NCBI GenBank assembly: GCA_947247005.1
Contig: OX365951.1
Coordinates: 34,740,899 to 34,804,898 of the forward strand
Reading direction: 5' to 3'
Length of the DNA stretch: 64,000 nt
DNA from: Spisula solida
Taxonomy: Eukaryota > Mollusca > Bivalvia > Venerida > Mactridae
Positions 48,660 to 59,942 of this stretch are shown here, piece after piece. A program made the translations under genes and the position numbers. Position 1 is the first letter of the stretch; each line of letters starts with the position of its first letter. The notes below the pieces were generated by a model. That model was not told the origin of the DNA, did no database searches, and saw only the letters and a program-made list of their open reading frames with translations.

Positions 48660-49273
48660 AAAATAGAATATTTTTCATACCAAGAGTCTATAAATTTCTT
48701 TTGAAAGCATAATACAAATACATAGACTAATTCCTTATAATGGTACTTTTGTTAGCAGCTAGTAGAATGTTAAACTTAGACAGATTAGGATGTTTACAAA
48801 TTAATCAGGTATGTATTTAATTCTAATTTCAGCGTAAAATGGACAGATAAATAGAAAATGAAATTCGTCTTCTATAGTATTTTGACAGTATTCACCAAAA
48901 CGTTTGTTTCGCGATACTCCCTGATGCCTACCAACTTCAAGCATAATGTTATGAGAAGAGGATCTAAATTTGACTAAACAGCGATGCTATTTCAATATGT
49001 TAATACAATTTACATACGTTTCAATGCAAAAATCAGTTTTAGAATTGGTATAAAAAGTTGAAAATTTACCGTTGCTGTTACACTGATCATTCCACATTTG
49101 GATGTACATGTACTGATCTCTTAAGCGTTGAGTATATATATTAACATATATCTTTTGTTAGGTACACATTGTTCCTCCCAAACAAACCCAAAGCCATTTT
49201 CATATAAATTTTGACGAATATCTGTTACCAAGTGAGTGTTACCAAAATTATCATACAATTTTAACATTTCATA
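48660..49273 (-). pseudogene. LINE-type ORF C-terminal fragment inserted in Y3
   Basis: On the minus strand, decayed frames give LYENGFGFVWEEQ, a segment typical of LINE proteins (GFGxVWxxQ), followed downstream by GEYCQNTIEDEFHFLFICPF. This last is the Cys-rich EDExHxxxxCP motif found at the C-terminus of many non-LTR retrotransposon polyproteins. Stops interrupt the frame. The fragment sits where Y1 and Y2 have unrelated sequence, between gttgattttc- and agcgggctgatgt-type anchors. Confidence 0.7.
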
Positions 49274-49769
49274 AAGCGGGCTGATGTAAGTAAGCTGGAA
49301 GCCTACCGCTAACGGGTAGTATGTGAACAATACTACTGCTTCTCAATTTAGAGTATGTCCTGGGTTTATAGGAGCGAAATATTTAGTGGTACCCGACTGA
49401 TGACGTTAGAGGGCTGAATTCAAGTAAGAAACTATGGAACTATGTCTATTATTAACAATACTAGTGATTGACATTGCCACTATATACGAATACATAGGAA
49501 ACCACTACAAAACAATCAATTCGAGTTTGTCCTGGGTTTAAAGGACCGAAACACTAGACAAATGGTAACCAACTGATGACGTTATAAAGTTGCAATTCAA
49601 ATGAAAGAACTGTGGAACTATGTGTTACATTCCTCATACATGGGAAATCATCACACTACCATCACTGTATGTTGAAATTTGATGTTTTATGTGAAACAAG
49701 CTATAGCCAGACGACTAAACTTAGACGGTACATACATAAAATTGTAAAAAATGATAATTGACTACTCAC

Positions 49770-49847
49770 ACTAGTGATCAGTGTAGTCCAGTAGAGAACG
49801 GTGCACACAGTCACTAACAACATCATCATATGATGTGTGTACATCAT
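49770..49847 (-). CDS. Candidate first exon with signal peptide, Y3 copy
   Basis: 26 codons, starting MMYTHHMMMLLVT and ending VLYWTTLITS at a GTGAGT donor in phase 0. It has the same length, start codons and donor as the Y2 copy. The hydrophobic run MMMLLVTVCTVLYW suits a secretory signal. Its persistence as an open frame in two diverged copies is mild evidence for function. The rest of the gene could not be found; downstream on the minus strand the LINE fragment at 48,660-49,273 interrupts the segment. It may therefore be untranslated relic sequence. Confidence 0.42.
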
Positions 49848-50451
49848 GTAGAACTACACAGGAGTATATCATAGTATCACAGAACCCCGCACATATCTAC
49901 TGTCACATTCATCTGACTCTAATCGAACCTTGCCAACTACGTTAATAACATCTACCGTTACAAATTCCTGAAGAACGATCTCTTTTTCAAAATAGTTTGT
50001 CTTCACCGAGAAGCCACTGTGCATGTGCAAATAGACCGTGCCTCTTCGTGAAGTCCATACAAACGAAAACGTACCGTTCTAACCATGGTATATGAACGGG
50101 TGGTATCAGTAAACCAACAATTCATAAAACGCACGATTTATTGCTTATCCAATTGTCCATGTACAGAACAATGTAGATGTACGTAACGAAAACTACGTGT
50201 TTCTTTCGGTTTAAACTAGTGTAGGTGGAACAAACACTTAATGTGTTAGAGTTCGTAAAACGGTTTTCTTCAGATTCAATGCCAAATTCAGTAATGGATA
50301 CTAATATTTAGAGCAGAAATATCGCCGTTTTGTCTTACGTCTGGATTATCCTTTTGTGGTTTATATTGTCGAACATTCTTCAGAGTAGAATACCTTGAGA
50401 CATCCACAAGTTTGGCGCATCATTTGAAATGCTATTTCCATAATGCGCATA

Positions 50452-51359
50452 CGAGGGTCATTCAATATATAATGCGAACTATCAATTACATTTGTGTATC
50501 TCTAAAACCTATCAAGATATTTAAACGAAAGTTTAATAATACATAGTTAAGTCATTTTCGTTTTGTTCAGAAAATTTAAGGACCTTTACGTCGATGATGT
50601 TTAGCGCACGCCTTCCTTCGACGTCACTAAATACACCATGGACGCGGTAACGTCACAAGATCAACGTTGTTAACATAACAATCGAGCGCCGTCAAAACAA
50701 AAGTTCACCGATTTATTTTTGCCTTACTAGAGGCTGTTGTTAAAATGCCCTCTTTCATATTCCGAAGTGGCGTGAATATCAAATAAAAATACGATCGGTA
50801 GAATAGCAATCGAAGAAAAGCACTGTTCAGAAAAATGAGAGAATTTGTGAAAGTAGACAGAATATTCACAGGCGAAGAGAAAGTCCTGGAAAAGAAGAGT
50901 AGTTTTGGCTCGGTTCATTCGTTTTTGCGAAACAGCTTAAACATGTGCAAGTATTGCACTCGGTGGGTGCCCAAATTCGTGACGTCAGAAAAGACATAAA
51001 GTCGCTTCAAACGAGTTACCGGCTTGAGTTAGCGCTTATTTATGGAAGGGCAAAACGTTCTATCCATACTATTAGCTACAGGTGAGACGTAGATACGTTC
51101 ATACCAGCCGGAAAAAAGAGACGACAGTAACCTTGGGCTTCGACTTCTTCATTCACATCGGAATGAATAGGTCGCGGCCATGCAGTATAGAGTGTATGAG
51201 CGCAGTTACCTAGCGACGCGAATAGAAGGCCTGTCGAAATGATGAAAGTCGGTCAAATATTCCATAGGTTACTTTGAATGAATATGTCCATGTATGAATG
51301 ATTATCATTGAATTTAAGAATATATGTGTTAGTTCGCATTATATATTGAATGACCTTCG
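50452..51359. mobile_element. 908-bp Tc1/mariner-type element, internally decayed
   Basis: Terminal inverted repeats cgagggtcattcaatatata / tatatattgaatgaccttcg extend to about 28 bp, flanked by TA at 50,450-50,451 and 51,360-51,361. Y1 (about 16,092) and Y2 (about 38,246) carry the empty site gcatataag. Inside, the plus strand near 50,943 reads MCKYCTRWVPKFVT, like the ARWVPxxL block of mariner transposases. Most of the transposase is missing or frameshifted, so the copy is non-autonomous. Confidence 0.85.
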
Positions 51360-51676
51360 TATAAGTCACATACCTAATTCACTGACGTTTCACATTCTGT
51401 AATCCGAAAACTTTTTCTTCACCTCCACATGTATTCCTGAGAAGTGTGAGACAGAACAAAAACTGACTCTATAAATACAACTGTGTTGTCACTACAAAAG
51501 CTACTGTATGCAACAAAAAGATTGAATATATTTCTACAGATCAAACGAATAATGATAGTATACTGTCACTCAGTTAACATGCCACATTAAAGCAGCCTGG
51601 ACGTATGTTGATTACGATATTATCATGGGGCCACATCCCTGTCACAAAGTCATCAGAGTTGATTTCTCATAGGGAG

Positions 51677-51810
51677 TCACACCAGGACGACTTTTAAACA
51701 GGCGCAACAAGGTTGTTTTTACCTTTTCTCTTCAAAATGGTAGACATAGTGTTGTCGTGCCAAGGGGACGAAGTGTTAGCGACTCAACAGACACCCAAAT
51801 CTTCATGTGC
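51677..51810. mobile_element. Hairpin element in Y3 with at most one minisatellite unit
   Basis: gggagtcacaccaggacgac ... gcaacaaggttgtttttacc pairs with atggtagacatagtgttgtc. The sequence after it (cgactcaacagacacccaaa) resembles a single diverged unit of the Y1 array. Confidence 0.5.
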
Positions 51811-53159
51811 ATCATTTCAAATGTTGCGTTAATTGGTAAATGAAACATGGTGTATGTTCTTGCCATACAATTCAACTGTACAATCTCGCTTTGTGTGGTT
51901 TCTGCATTTCCAAACTGATCGTGTCAAATATGAATAAAATACAGTAAGCGTTTTATCCAATCTTTATGTTTAGCGCCGTTCGCTTTAAGTATTAATAGTT
52001 GAAGAAAGATAATTACAGACCATGGAAAGTGTTGTTTACCACATATTTGACAGATACACAGCCCAGGGTATGTAAATGATACTCCGTCGTTAGAGACCTA
52101 AACACTTGAATATCGAAGGATGACTTTATGTCCCACAGATCGCCGTGCACGCGATTATCCAATTAAAACACAATTAGAAAGTCAAGTTTCTTGTAATCCG
52201 GAGCTTAAACATGTCTGAATTAAATAATACACATCCAACTTCAATAATTTGGTAATGTTTAGAATTCAAACGATGCTTCACTAAATAGTACACATTCAAA
52301 AATAGGTTTTTGTTTTATAAACAATAATTAATGTTTTGTTGCATGTATACTTTCAAAAGATACACACTCAACAAAAATATATTGCATCTGCATTTGTATT
52401 TGAAATATTAGTAGGTATGCATTACCAAAGAATACAATAGCGATACATTCTTATGTATTTGTCGAAAAACATTTTTAGCGTGTATTTTTACATACGAGTT
52501 CGTTGCGTGTACATTGCAAATGTTCTTACTCAGGATGCATTGCGTCAACTGTAATCAGACGGATACAATACCCCATGTCTAGACATAGGTCGAAGTTTCG
52601 AGAAAATCATTCCTAATGATATTTTGATCACTTTGAAAAAGGACCCGTGCGCTGTCTTTACGGGACTCGTGTGGAGAGCGACTAGCGAACAGACGATTAT
52701 TTAGTAGAAACTGTGTCCAATTCGTTAGTCGTCGTTTAGTAATTTGCAGCCATTAACCATTGGCATTAATTTTGCATTTGCAAAAACACATACAAAATGA
52801 CCCATACGACTTTTAGTGTAAAAATAGCAGTCGTTAAGTAATCAAACGTACCACGGTGTGAAGTAAGAGGAACATCGTATTTAGCACTTGCAGATGCAAA
52901 TCTACAAGTAAAGATATCTTTAAACCCATCATCATTATTTGTTCTGCAATTAGTTTTGCAAAATAAAGGAAACGTTTAATATCTACACAGATGTGTGGAA
53001 CTTTATTACTTATAAATTACTCAGAATAAATGTTTAAAAATGCATTTATAAATCATCCGAATGCACTTCATATCTATGTGTTCTAAACTGAAAGAAAAGA
53101 TAGATGTGTTTGTGAATATAATTATATTTATTCTTCCAGTGTATAATATGAAGAATGAA

Positions 53160-53258
53160 CATTTCGTCGTTGTGGCGATCAAGGTTGTATCTATATACCA
53201 TTGATTATGTACATATAGTTAAAATGGTAGGTACAACCTTGTTGCACCAACGAGACAA
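53160..53258. mobile_element. Second hairpin element in Y3
   Basis: gatcaaggttgtatctatat and accatt pair with aatggtaggtacaaccttgt, giving a stem of roughly 20 bp. It is orthologous to the hairpin at about 40,535 in Y2, so it predates the Y2/Y3 split. Confidence 0.6.
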
Positions 53259-55089
53259 TTTGTAGGAAAAGGAGACCAAATTTATTGACATTTATTACCG
53301 AAATTACAGTGCACCGCAAACAACATTGTTCACTAGTTTTGAGCTCATATTGGTAAACAATAGAGAACAATTGATGCAGCGATTATGAAACGTGCTCTGC
53401 TCTGAACTAATTCTTCTGGTGGAATTTATTTCTGCTCGCCACAGGGAAAACCAATGTGGGCGAACATGCTACGATCTTTTTGAGTATCCGTCAAATTTAT
53501 ACACCTACTATAATAATAATAACTAAATCGTATACATCGATAGAAGGTCAAATAGGTATTAGCAAAGCGGTATGATTTACTCTCCGCGAAAACAAACATT
53601 TAAATCATTATCTTAAGCGTCTGAAATTGTAGAGAATACCTCTTTCAAATTTATCAAGTCGATAGAACTTTTAACTTTTCCCGTATGTCCTTAAAAGCTA
53701 GTTATAATCCCGTAATTTTCATAGTGCAAAGTAAATGTTATGCAGGGGACTTCGTGTTTGTTTGATTTGTTTATGATAGAGCACGGCTAGCAATTTAGGT
53801 CCTACATGTTGTTAAGCTGCACGGTTGGTGATAACGAGACATTGAGATTTCACGCATTAGACTGACTGATATGAGTGACATAAATTATTATTTTATGCAT
53901 GCAGCACACGTTACAAAAGCTGAAATGCACCGTTTGATATATTAAATGTTATGAGTTTTTTTCAAAGTTCTTCGTAAACTAGATAAGGTAGGTAGAGTTA
54001 TGATGCGAAAAACTATCACTTCAAAGGTGGGCGGTATTCCAATGCCATGAATAGTGTTCAAAGCATTACTAATATCTGGGCGTATTAATATCATGCAATA
54101 TTCCGTAAAAAAGAAATTAATTTACTTATAGCACAAACTATTAGACATTTTTTCCTCTCTGCATACTGAATTCTTTATCATACATGTATACTAAATACGG
54201 TAGGCGATCTAACTTTGATGTGACTCGTGTCTGTCAATGCATACTTTCAAAATCATAAGTGTACAATATATACATGTGATACATAAATAATAAAATGTGC
54301 ATTTCAATTGTTCCTTTTTATAATTTTGTTTATATTTTATTAATTCTACGGAGTTCATTTTAAGTCCATTTTTTTAATTTGAATTTCTATATTGGGTTGA
54401 TAATTAACATGAAATTCGCTGTTGCGTTCGCTACTAGTAATGTCTCATTTATAATATATAAGTTTGCATCAAGCTTACTGTATTAATTAACAATTCGTAC
54501 ATTGTATTCAACTGAACATTATATTGATACTATATCATATTAATACTATGACATTTATTGAGTATCTCAATATTTTCAACGGTGAAAGCATGACAAAATA
54601 CACAATTGCCCAATTGACACAAATTTGTTTGGTCTAAGACCCCAAAACAAGCTATTACTACAATATACGTTTTCCATCTCGAGCTTGCTGGGTGTCATAC
54701 CCTCGTGACAATGGGTACCGTTAGGAATGAGGTGTCGAGAGTGGTAAGTATAAGATGAAAAACAACTAATAGATTAGCTTAAGGTGCAAACTTTTCAAAA
54801 ACAGCTTATGGTAATTATATAGGCACGAGAAACCCTAACTACCTCTACATGTCTAATGTTCAGCCCTTGAGTGCTGTGATGTACGATGTATACATTCAGG
54901 GGTCTCAGGGCCGTATCTAGAGACAAAAAATATCGTGGAAAATATTTCTGGGGTATATTTAAGGGTTTTTTATTCATTGAAAAGACGTGCTATTTTAGTA
55001 ATGCTATTATAGTTTAAGTTAAGAGGTCTCGTGAGTGCCTCTGCGTTGCTACAGGCCCGAGTTCAGTTTATTGCTGGATTTATCCTATA

Positions 55090-55843
55090 CTGTAAAAGCA
55101 TTTATTTTCGCGAGACTAAATTTTTGCGAATTTCTAATTTGGAAGTAGTTCGCGAGGGTTAATGTTTGCGAATTTCAAATTACAGAAAAATAAAGTTTTA
55201 CTTTGTCGTCAATATCCCTGGTGCATTATTTAGTTGTCACGGCGTGATAATCACTCTGGTAATTATGACTACTATTGTTTGTATAATATAATGGTCATCT
55301 ATTCAGGCGTATTAATTCTTAATTGGCCGATTGGCTAGCTTGTTGGTATTTACTACATGTAGTAATACTCAATTAAGCCAAACCAAAATGTACCATTGTG
55401 TAATGAGAAAACTGGGAAGTATATTGTATTCAGTCCATTGTTTCCGAGCTTATCGGAACAAGCAATAGCCGTGGGTGTTAAACGTTGTACCTGTAGACAG
55501 ACTTTATCACAATCATTAAACTATTCAATTGAACTACTAAATGAATAGAATTGTACAGAAATGTTTTATGTTCACATTTTCTGTTATATATTAAATGTTT
55601 TGTAAATATCAATCAAACAAAGTAATTTTATCAGGCAAAGTTATAAAGTCAGCGTAGTCGTCAGTATTTTATCAATTCCGAGTGGATTGTAATGGCGTCG
55701 CTTTGCCGTAATCAATATTGTAAGTGTAACATATTTGAAGCTATTATGTAGGTAATAATTTCACGAGCATCAATTTTCGCGAATTTATCCGACTCGCGAA
55801 TATAGCGAAAATTAAACCCTCGCGAAATATTCTGCTTTTACAG
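55090..55843. mobile_element. 754-bp TIR element with empty site in Y2
   Basis: Termini ctgtaaaagcatttattttc / ...tctgcttttacag are inverted, and the adjoining cgcgag / ctcgcg also pair. TATA lies on both sides (55,086-55,089 and 55,844-55,847). Y2 has the uninterrupted site tctatactgcatttt at about 44,058, so the element entered Y3 after duplication. The target-duplication length is ambiguous (2-7 bp) because terminal and flanking bases overlap. No transposase is visible. Confidence 0.82.
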
Positions 55844-56393
55844 TATACTGCATTTTTATCTTTTTGTAAAACCTGATAATACGTGGGAGTTTATTGACAA
55901 ATACTGTTAATAGATTCATATTAACCGAACAACGAAGTCTTTGTTCTAACTGATAGAATTTTAAACAATGTGCTTAGATTTTTCAAAGCCTGCTAAGAGA
56001 ACTAATTATACATCCATTACAGTGACTTTCAGCCAGTTATAACGTTTATTGGCAACACTTAGATCGATGTAAAGATAATAAAAACATGATATTGGTCGGC
56101 TTTTGTTGAATGAGTTCACTTAAAGAGGTTATTATATCATGTAAAGGGGCTTATCAACTAGTATATTGCATTCCACAAAAGTTACAGCAATTATTTTATA
56201 CGGCCTACATCAAAGATTAGTTATATTGCTTTTCACAGAAATAAATTAAAACTAGATCTAAAAGGTTGTACATTACATTGTGATGCAATAAGCTGCAACC
56301 TGTCAGTCACGTCTGGAAATGCAATCACGATAAGACATGCCTCAGATAAAAATGAGAAACAAGAGGACCTCCGGCTTTGAGGGAATTGTAACC

Positions 56394-56407
56394 GGGGGGG
56401 GGGGGGG
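56394..56407 (+). repeat. G14 homopolymer
   Basis: Fourteen consecutive G just right of the end of Y3; the length is uncertain in any assembly. Confidence 0.7.
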
Positions 56408-56532
56408 TGCTTCTGGTAACATGTTATCGTTATTTAATATAATTCAAATTGTTAATGCTCTTGCCTTATAATATTGATTTATAGAACCAGAATAAATATA
56501 TGTATAAATCGATTTTTCGGGTCAATCACCTG

Positions 56533-56777
56533 GGTACTGTTTTATCAAAGCACTTACGGAAATCGTGAACTTACAATCAAATTTAAATTCTTTTTAATTT
56601 GTTTAGAATTAGGAAGTGTGATGAATGGAGCTGCAATACTAATAATGATTCAGTTGCTGAACTCCGAGGCTACAAACCATTATTCATCACCATTTTGCAG
56701 TTGTTAAAGAATTATAAAGAATTTAAATTTGAGCGCTAATTTAAGATTTTCGTAAATGCTTTGATAAAAAAGTACCG
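56533..56777. mobile_element. Second copy of the 250-bp TIR element
   Basis: It begins gggtactgttttatcaaagc and ends gctttgataaaaaagtacc, with the same interior (gattcagttg, tgcagttgtt) as 40,784-41,033 but more decayed. Confidence 0.7.
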
Positions 56778-57011
56778 TTTACATAACATTGTGTACATAA
56801 ACCTTGCTATTTCTCTTATTAATGTCTTACCTTAATATTCATGTGTATTAGTTAGTGTGTGTATTAGTGAATATGGTATTGGTTTTCGCTACTTTTTCTC
56901 CAATTATGTTTAAAACAACAGAATACATGTACAATGTTATGATATCGCAATATCTGTATACAAGTGACAGACCTGAATTAACAAGTAATTAAGAATTGCA
57001 AGCAATACAGA

Positions 57012-57410
57012 AGTCCCCTACCGGTTTTAAGCCATTTTCAATGTTTCATTTGCCATAGCAACCACAATTTTTGTCAGAATCAAAATATTTTTAGACGTGC
57101 ATAATCCCCTTATTGCCCCCTATCCACATATCAAGTTTCATAAACCTAGCTTGAAAACTGTTTGAGTTATGACAGGATCCAGATTTTGGCATATTTTCAT
57201 TCTTTCTGTCGCCATAGCAACCACAATTTTTGTCAGAATCATAATATTTTTAGACGTGCATAATCCCCCTATTGCCCCCTATCCACATACCAAGTTTCAT
57301 TAACTTAGCTTGGAAACTGTTGGAGTTAAGTCAGGATCCAGATGTTTTGACGGACTGACTGACGGAGGGCAAACCTATAGTCCCCTCCGGTCAAAAACCG
57401 GTAGGGGACT
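57012..57410. mobile_element. About 400-bp repeat with 17-bp perfect inverted ends
   Basis: Ends agtcccctaccggtttt / aaaaccggtaggggact are perfect inverted repeats. The interior has two copies (57,052 and 57,211) of a 159-bp unit beginning gccatagcaaccacaatttt and containing gacgtgcataatcccc. The right end also folds on itself (57,379-57,410). No coding capacity. Repeats with this internal motif are common in mollusc genomes in my recollection; I could not search. Confidence 0.75.
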
Positions 57411-58369
57411 AACAAGTATTCAAATACATATATACATATAATATTGTTATACAGATCAACGATTACTGGTATGATGATCGTTTGTTGAACTGTCTCCATA
57501 TCTACGAGGGCGATTCTGAAAGTTCTGATAATGCTTCTGTAACTTTTTAATATTCACTAAATGTATGTAAAAGTGCTGTCATGATGTTAATATCCGAGAA
57601 TTTGATATTCTCCTAAATGCCATTGTACATGTAGGTATATAACCCAATGAATTGTCGACAAAATGAGTCATACTAGACTTTAGAAGGGATAACATTTGTG
57701 TTAATAACTTCTATAATTTCAATCAAATTTATTTGGAATTTACACATATTTTGTATTATAAACCCGTGCATCTAATGACAAATAGAAATTATTGTTCTGA
57801 CAGTATAAATGACTTAAGATGTACAAGGAAAAGACCACGTCCCAAACGCTCTTGAAAATAGCCATTCAACTAGAAATACGCAAATTACATGTTATTGCAT
57901 TGTTCTGCTGGACGTGTAATGAGAATATTAAACGTGCGGCCGTTTTGTGCATGCACATGCAATTTTTATTCCCACTAAATACGAATTCTGAAATATTTAT
58001 AATTTCAACTGTACAGCAGCTTCCAGAGTATGACCATGTGGTCAAAAACACGTGTTTTAGATTCATGACGTCATATCTTCTAAATACCATTTCTCAAAAC
58101 AATAATAATTTGATATTTCCTTAATTTGAAGTTAACAGAATTAAATAAACTACAACAAAAAGGATTATTGACCATTTTAGTACATGTAAAAGGGTATCCC
58201 ATTACCCCACCACTTTCAAAAATCAAGGGTAGGGCGCAAGATTAGTGTGCCTAAAATGAAATTTTACGAAAAATACATTTATAACGTTCCCCGAATGAAA
58301 ATACACATTCAGATCTAGACAATTTGACTTATTTGAAAGTGCTGTTAAGCATATTTCAAATAATATCAT
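57411..58369. other. Non-coding, nothing recognised
   Basis: Overlapping open frames at 57,819-58,124 (+) and 57,866-58,090 (-) lack family features. No repeat identified. Confidence 0.4.
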
Positions 58370-58442
58370 ATCACAGGCCTAAGAAATTATATCACAAAAT
58401 ACAGTTTTTGTATTTTGTGATATAATTTCTTAGGCCTGTGAT
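58370..58442. repeat. 73-bp perfect palindrome
   Basis: Two perfectly matching 34-base arms (58,370-58,403 and 58,409-58,442) surround a 5-base spacer, gtttt. The arms begin atcacaggcctaagaaatta. No target duplication is evident, and the sequence carries no other copy in the window. It would extrude as a cruciform or fold as a long hairpin RNA. Confidence 0.9.
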
Positions 58443-59942
58443 CATATTTATTCCAATCAGCCTGAATGAATTGCTTCGCGTATTCAAGAGATATTTAAGT
58501 CATTACCCAAAACCATGTAGTGTTTTAATACCATTAAAATAGACATTCTCAAGAGTTAAAATAATAAATTTGTTATGAATGTCTCGCTGAAGGATTGATC
58601 TTTCAGAAAATATCCCCTTCTAAATATTCTGACCAACCATTGTAAAGTTATCACTTAGTTATCAGAACTTTCAAACTGCCCCTCGTATAGACGTCACTGT
58701 ACATAGTATCATATTCCAATGAATACACATGTATGCCTTCTACAATTAACTGTGTAAGTTGAACCGTTTGTTAATTCAGATTTAATGCCATTTCATACTG
58801 GTGCTGATTCACCTTACCTGTGTTCTTGGACTGCATTCTAGCCAGTACAAACATATCCATCCCCAAGAAGTCAGATACTTGTCAATTTTTTATAAAAGGG
58901 CATTACCTGCCATGATAGGGAATCAAACCAAGATTGCCCGGCTACAAATCCAGTGCACTTACTATGGCTAAATATTTGATTTATCAATTCACTAATTGAC
59001 TTCAAATTTATGATGTGGTGCATCCAATTAAAGAATTCAAACACAATTGGACATTTCAACTATTTTATTGGATCTGTAGAATGTCACATATATACATTAT
59101 GTTCACAATAAAATAACCATGAACAGTGTTGCAGCATAAACAAAATATAAGCACTGTTACTGCACATACGCATTGAGAAACAAAGTCAATTAATAATTCA
59201 AATACAGCTATTTTATAAGCATTGAATGAATTTATCAAAACATATTAATTCAGTATAAGAACATAGAGAGAATTAATGAATTGGGCATCCTGAAAAGCTT
59301 AACAAATGTGTAGAATGAGAGCATGGTCAAGATGAAATTTTAATGAAAACTTAATTTTAAACAGAGATATCATTATTCTATGCACAAAATGTTCTACAGT
59401 AGTAACACAAACAAATAACTACCAGTCACGTAAAGATCCCAATAGCTTAGTCATAATAAACTGTCATTAATTGTTAATTAAATATCTTTACAAAATCCAT
59501 CATCAAGCTTTCAAGCAGTCTGAATGTCATATAACATGGTAAGAAGAATGTCACAGAATGATGGTGATCCTACTACACATACAGTCAGTCTGAAAAGAGA
59601 AAGGAACAAATTGTGTTTTAAAGATATGAACAACGATTAAACTAGAGAGGTCGCCATTCAGCAGATTGATATACCCCGTTTGCAAAGAGCCTTAATTCTA
59701 ACAAAGTTTTTTTCAAGAGTGGTCTAACTATTCAGGTTTTACTGTGTACAAATAATAAAGGTAACAGTCTACCTATTAAAGTTTTTGTATGTTTAATAAG
59801 ACCCTGATATAAACCTACGCACAAAAAATAACCTAGCATTATACAATGCTAGCAAACAACGACAAATTTCATTATTTCATCAAGAAACTAGACAAAGTGG
59901 ACTACAATCTGTGCCAAATGTTACCCACCACTTTCTGTATAA
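58443..59942. other. Non-coding; probable PSMA4 3' UTR in its right part
   Basis: No separate gene recognised. On the minus strand, an AATAAA hexamer lies at about 59,063-59,068, roughly 875 bp after the PSMA4 stop, and could end its 3' UTR. The assignment is weak because the region is AT-rich. Confidence 0.35.

Larger units (their letters stand above)
45563..56370. repeat. Segment Y3, third copy of the large repeated segment
   Basis: Colinear with Y2 over about 10 kb and with Y1 over its left half. It carries the signal-exon candidate (49,770-49,847), the two hairpin elements and several copy-specific insertions described separately. A short tandem duplication specific to Y3 repeats the block gtcctgggtttaaaggagcg ... 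actatggaactatgt at about 49,350-49,505 and 49,527-49,690. Confidence 0.88.
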
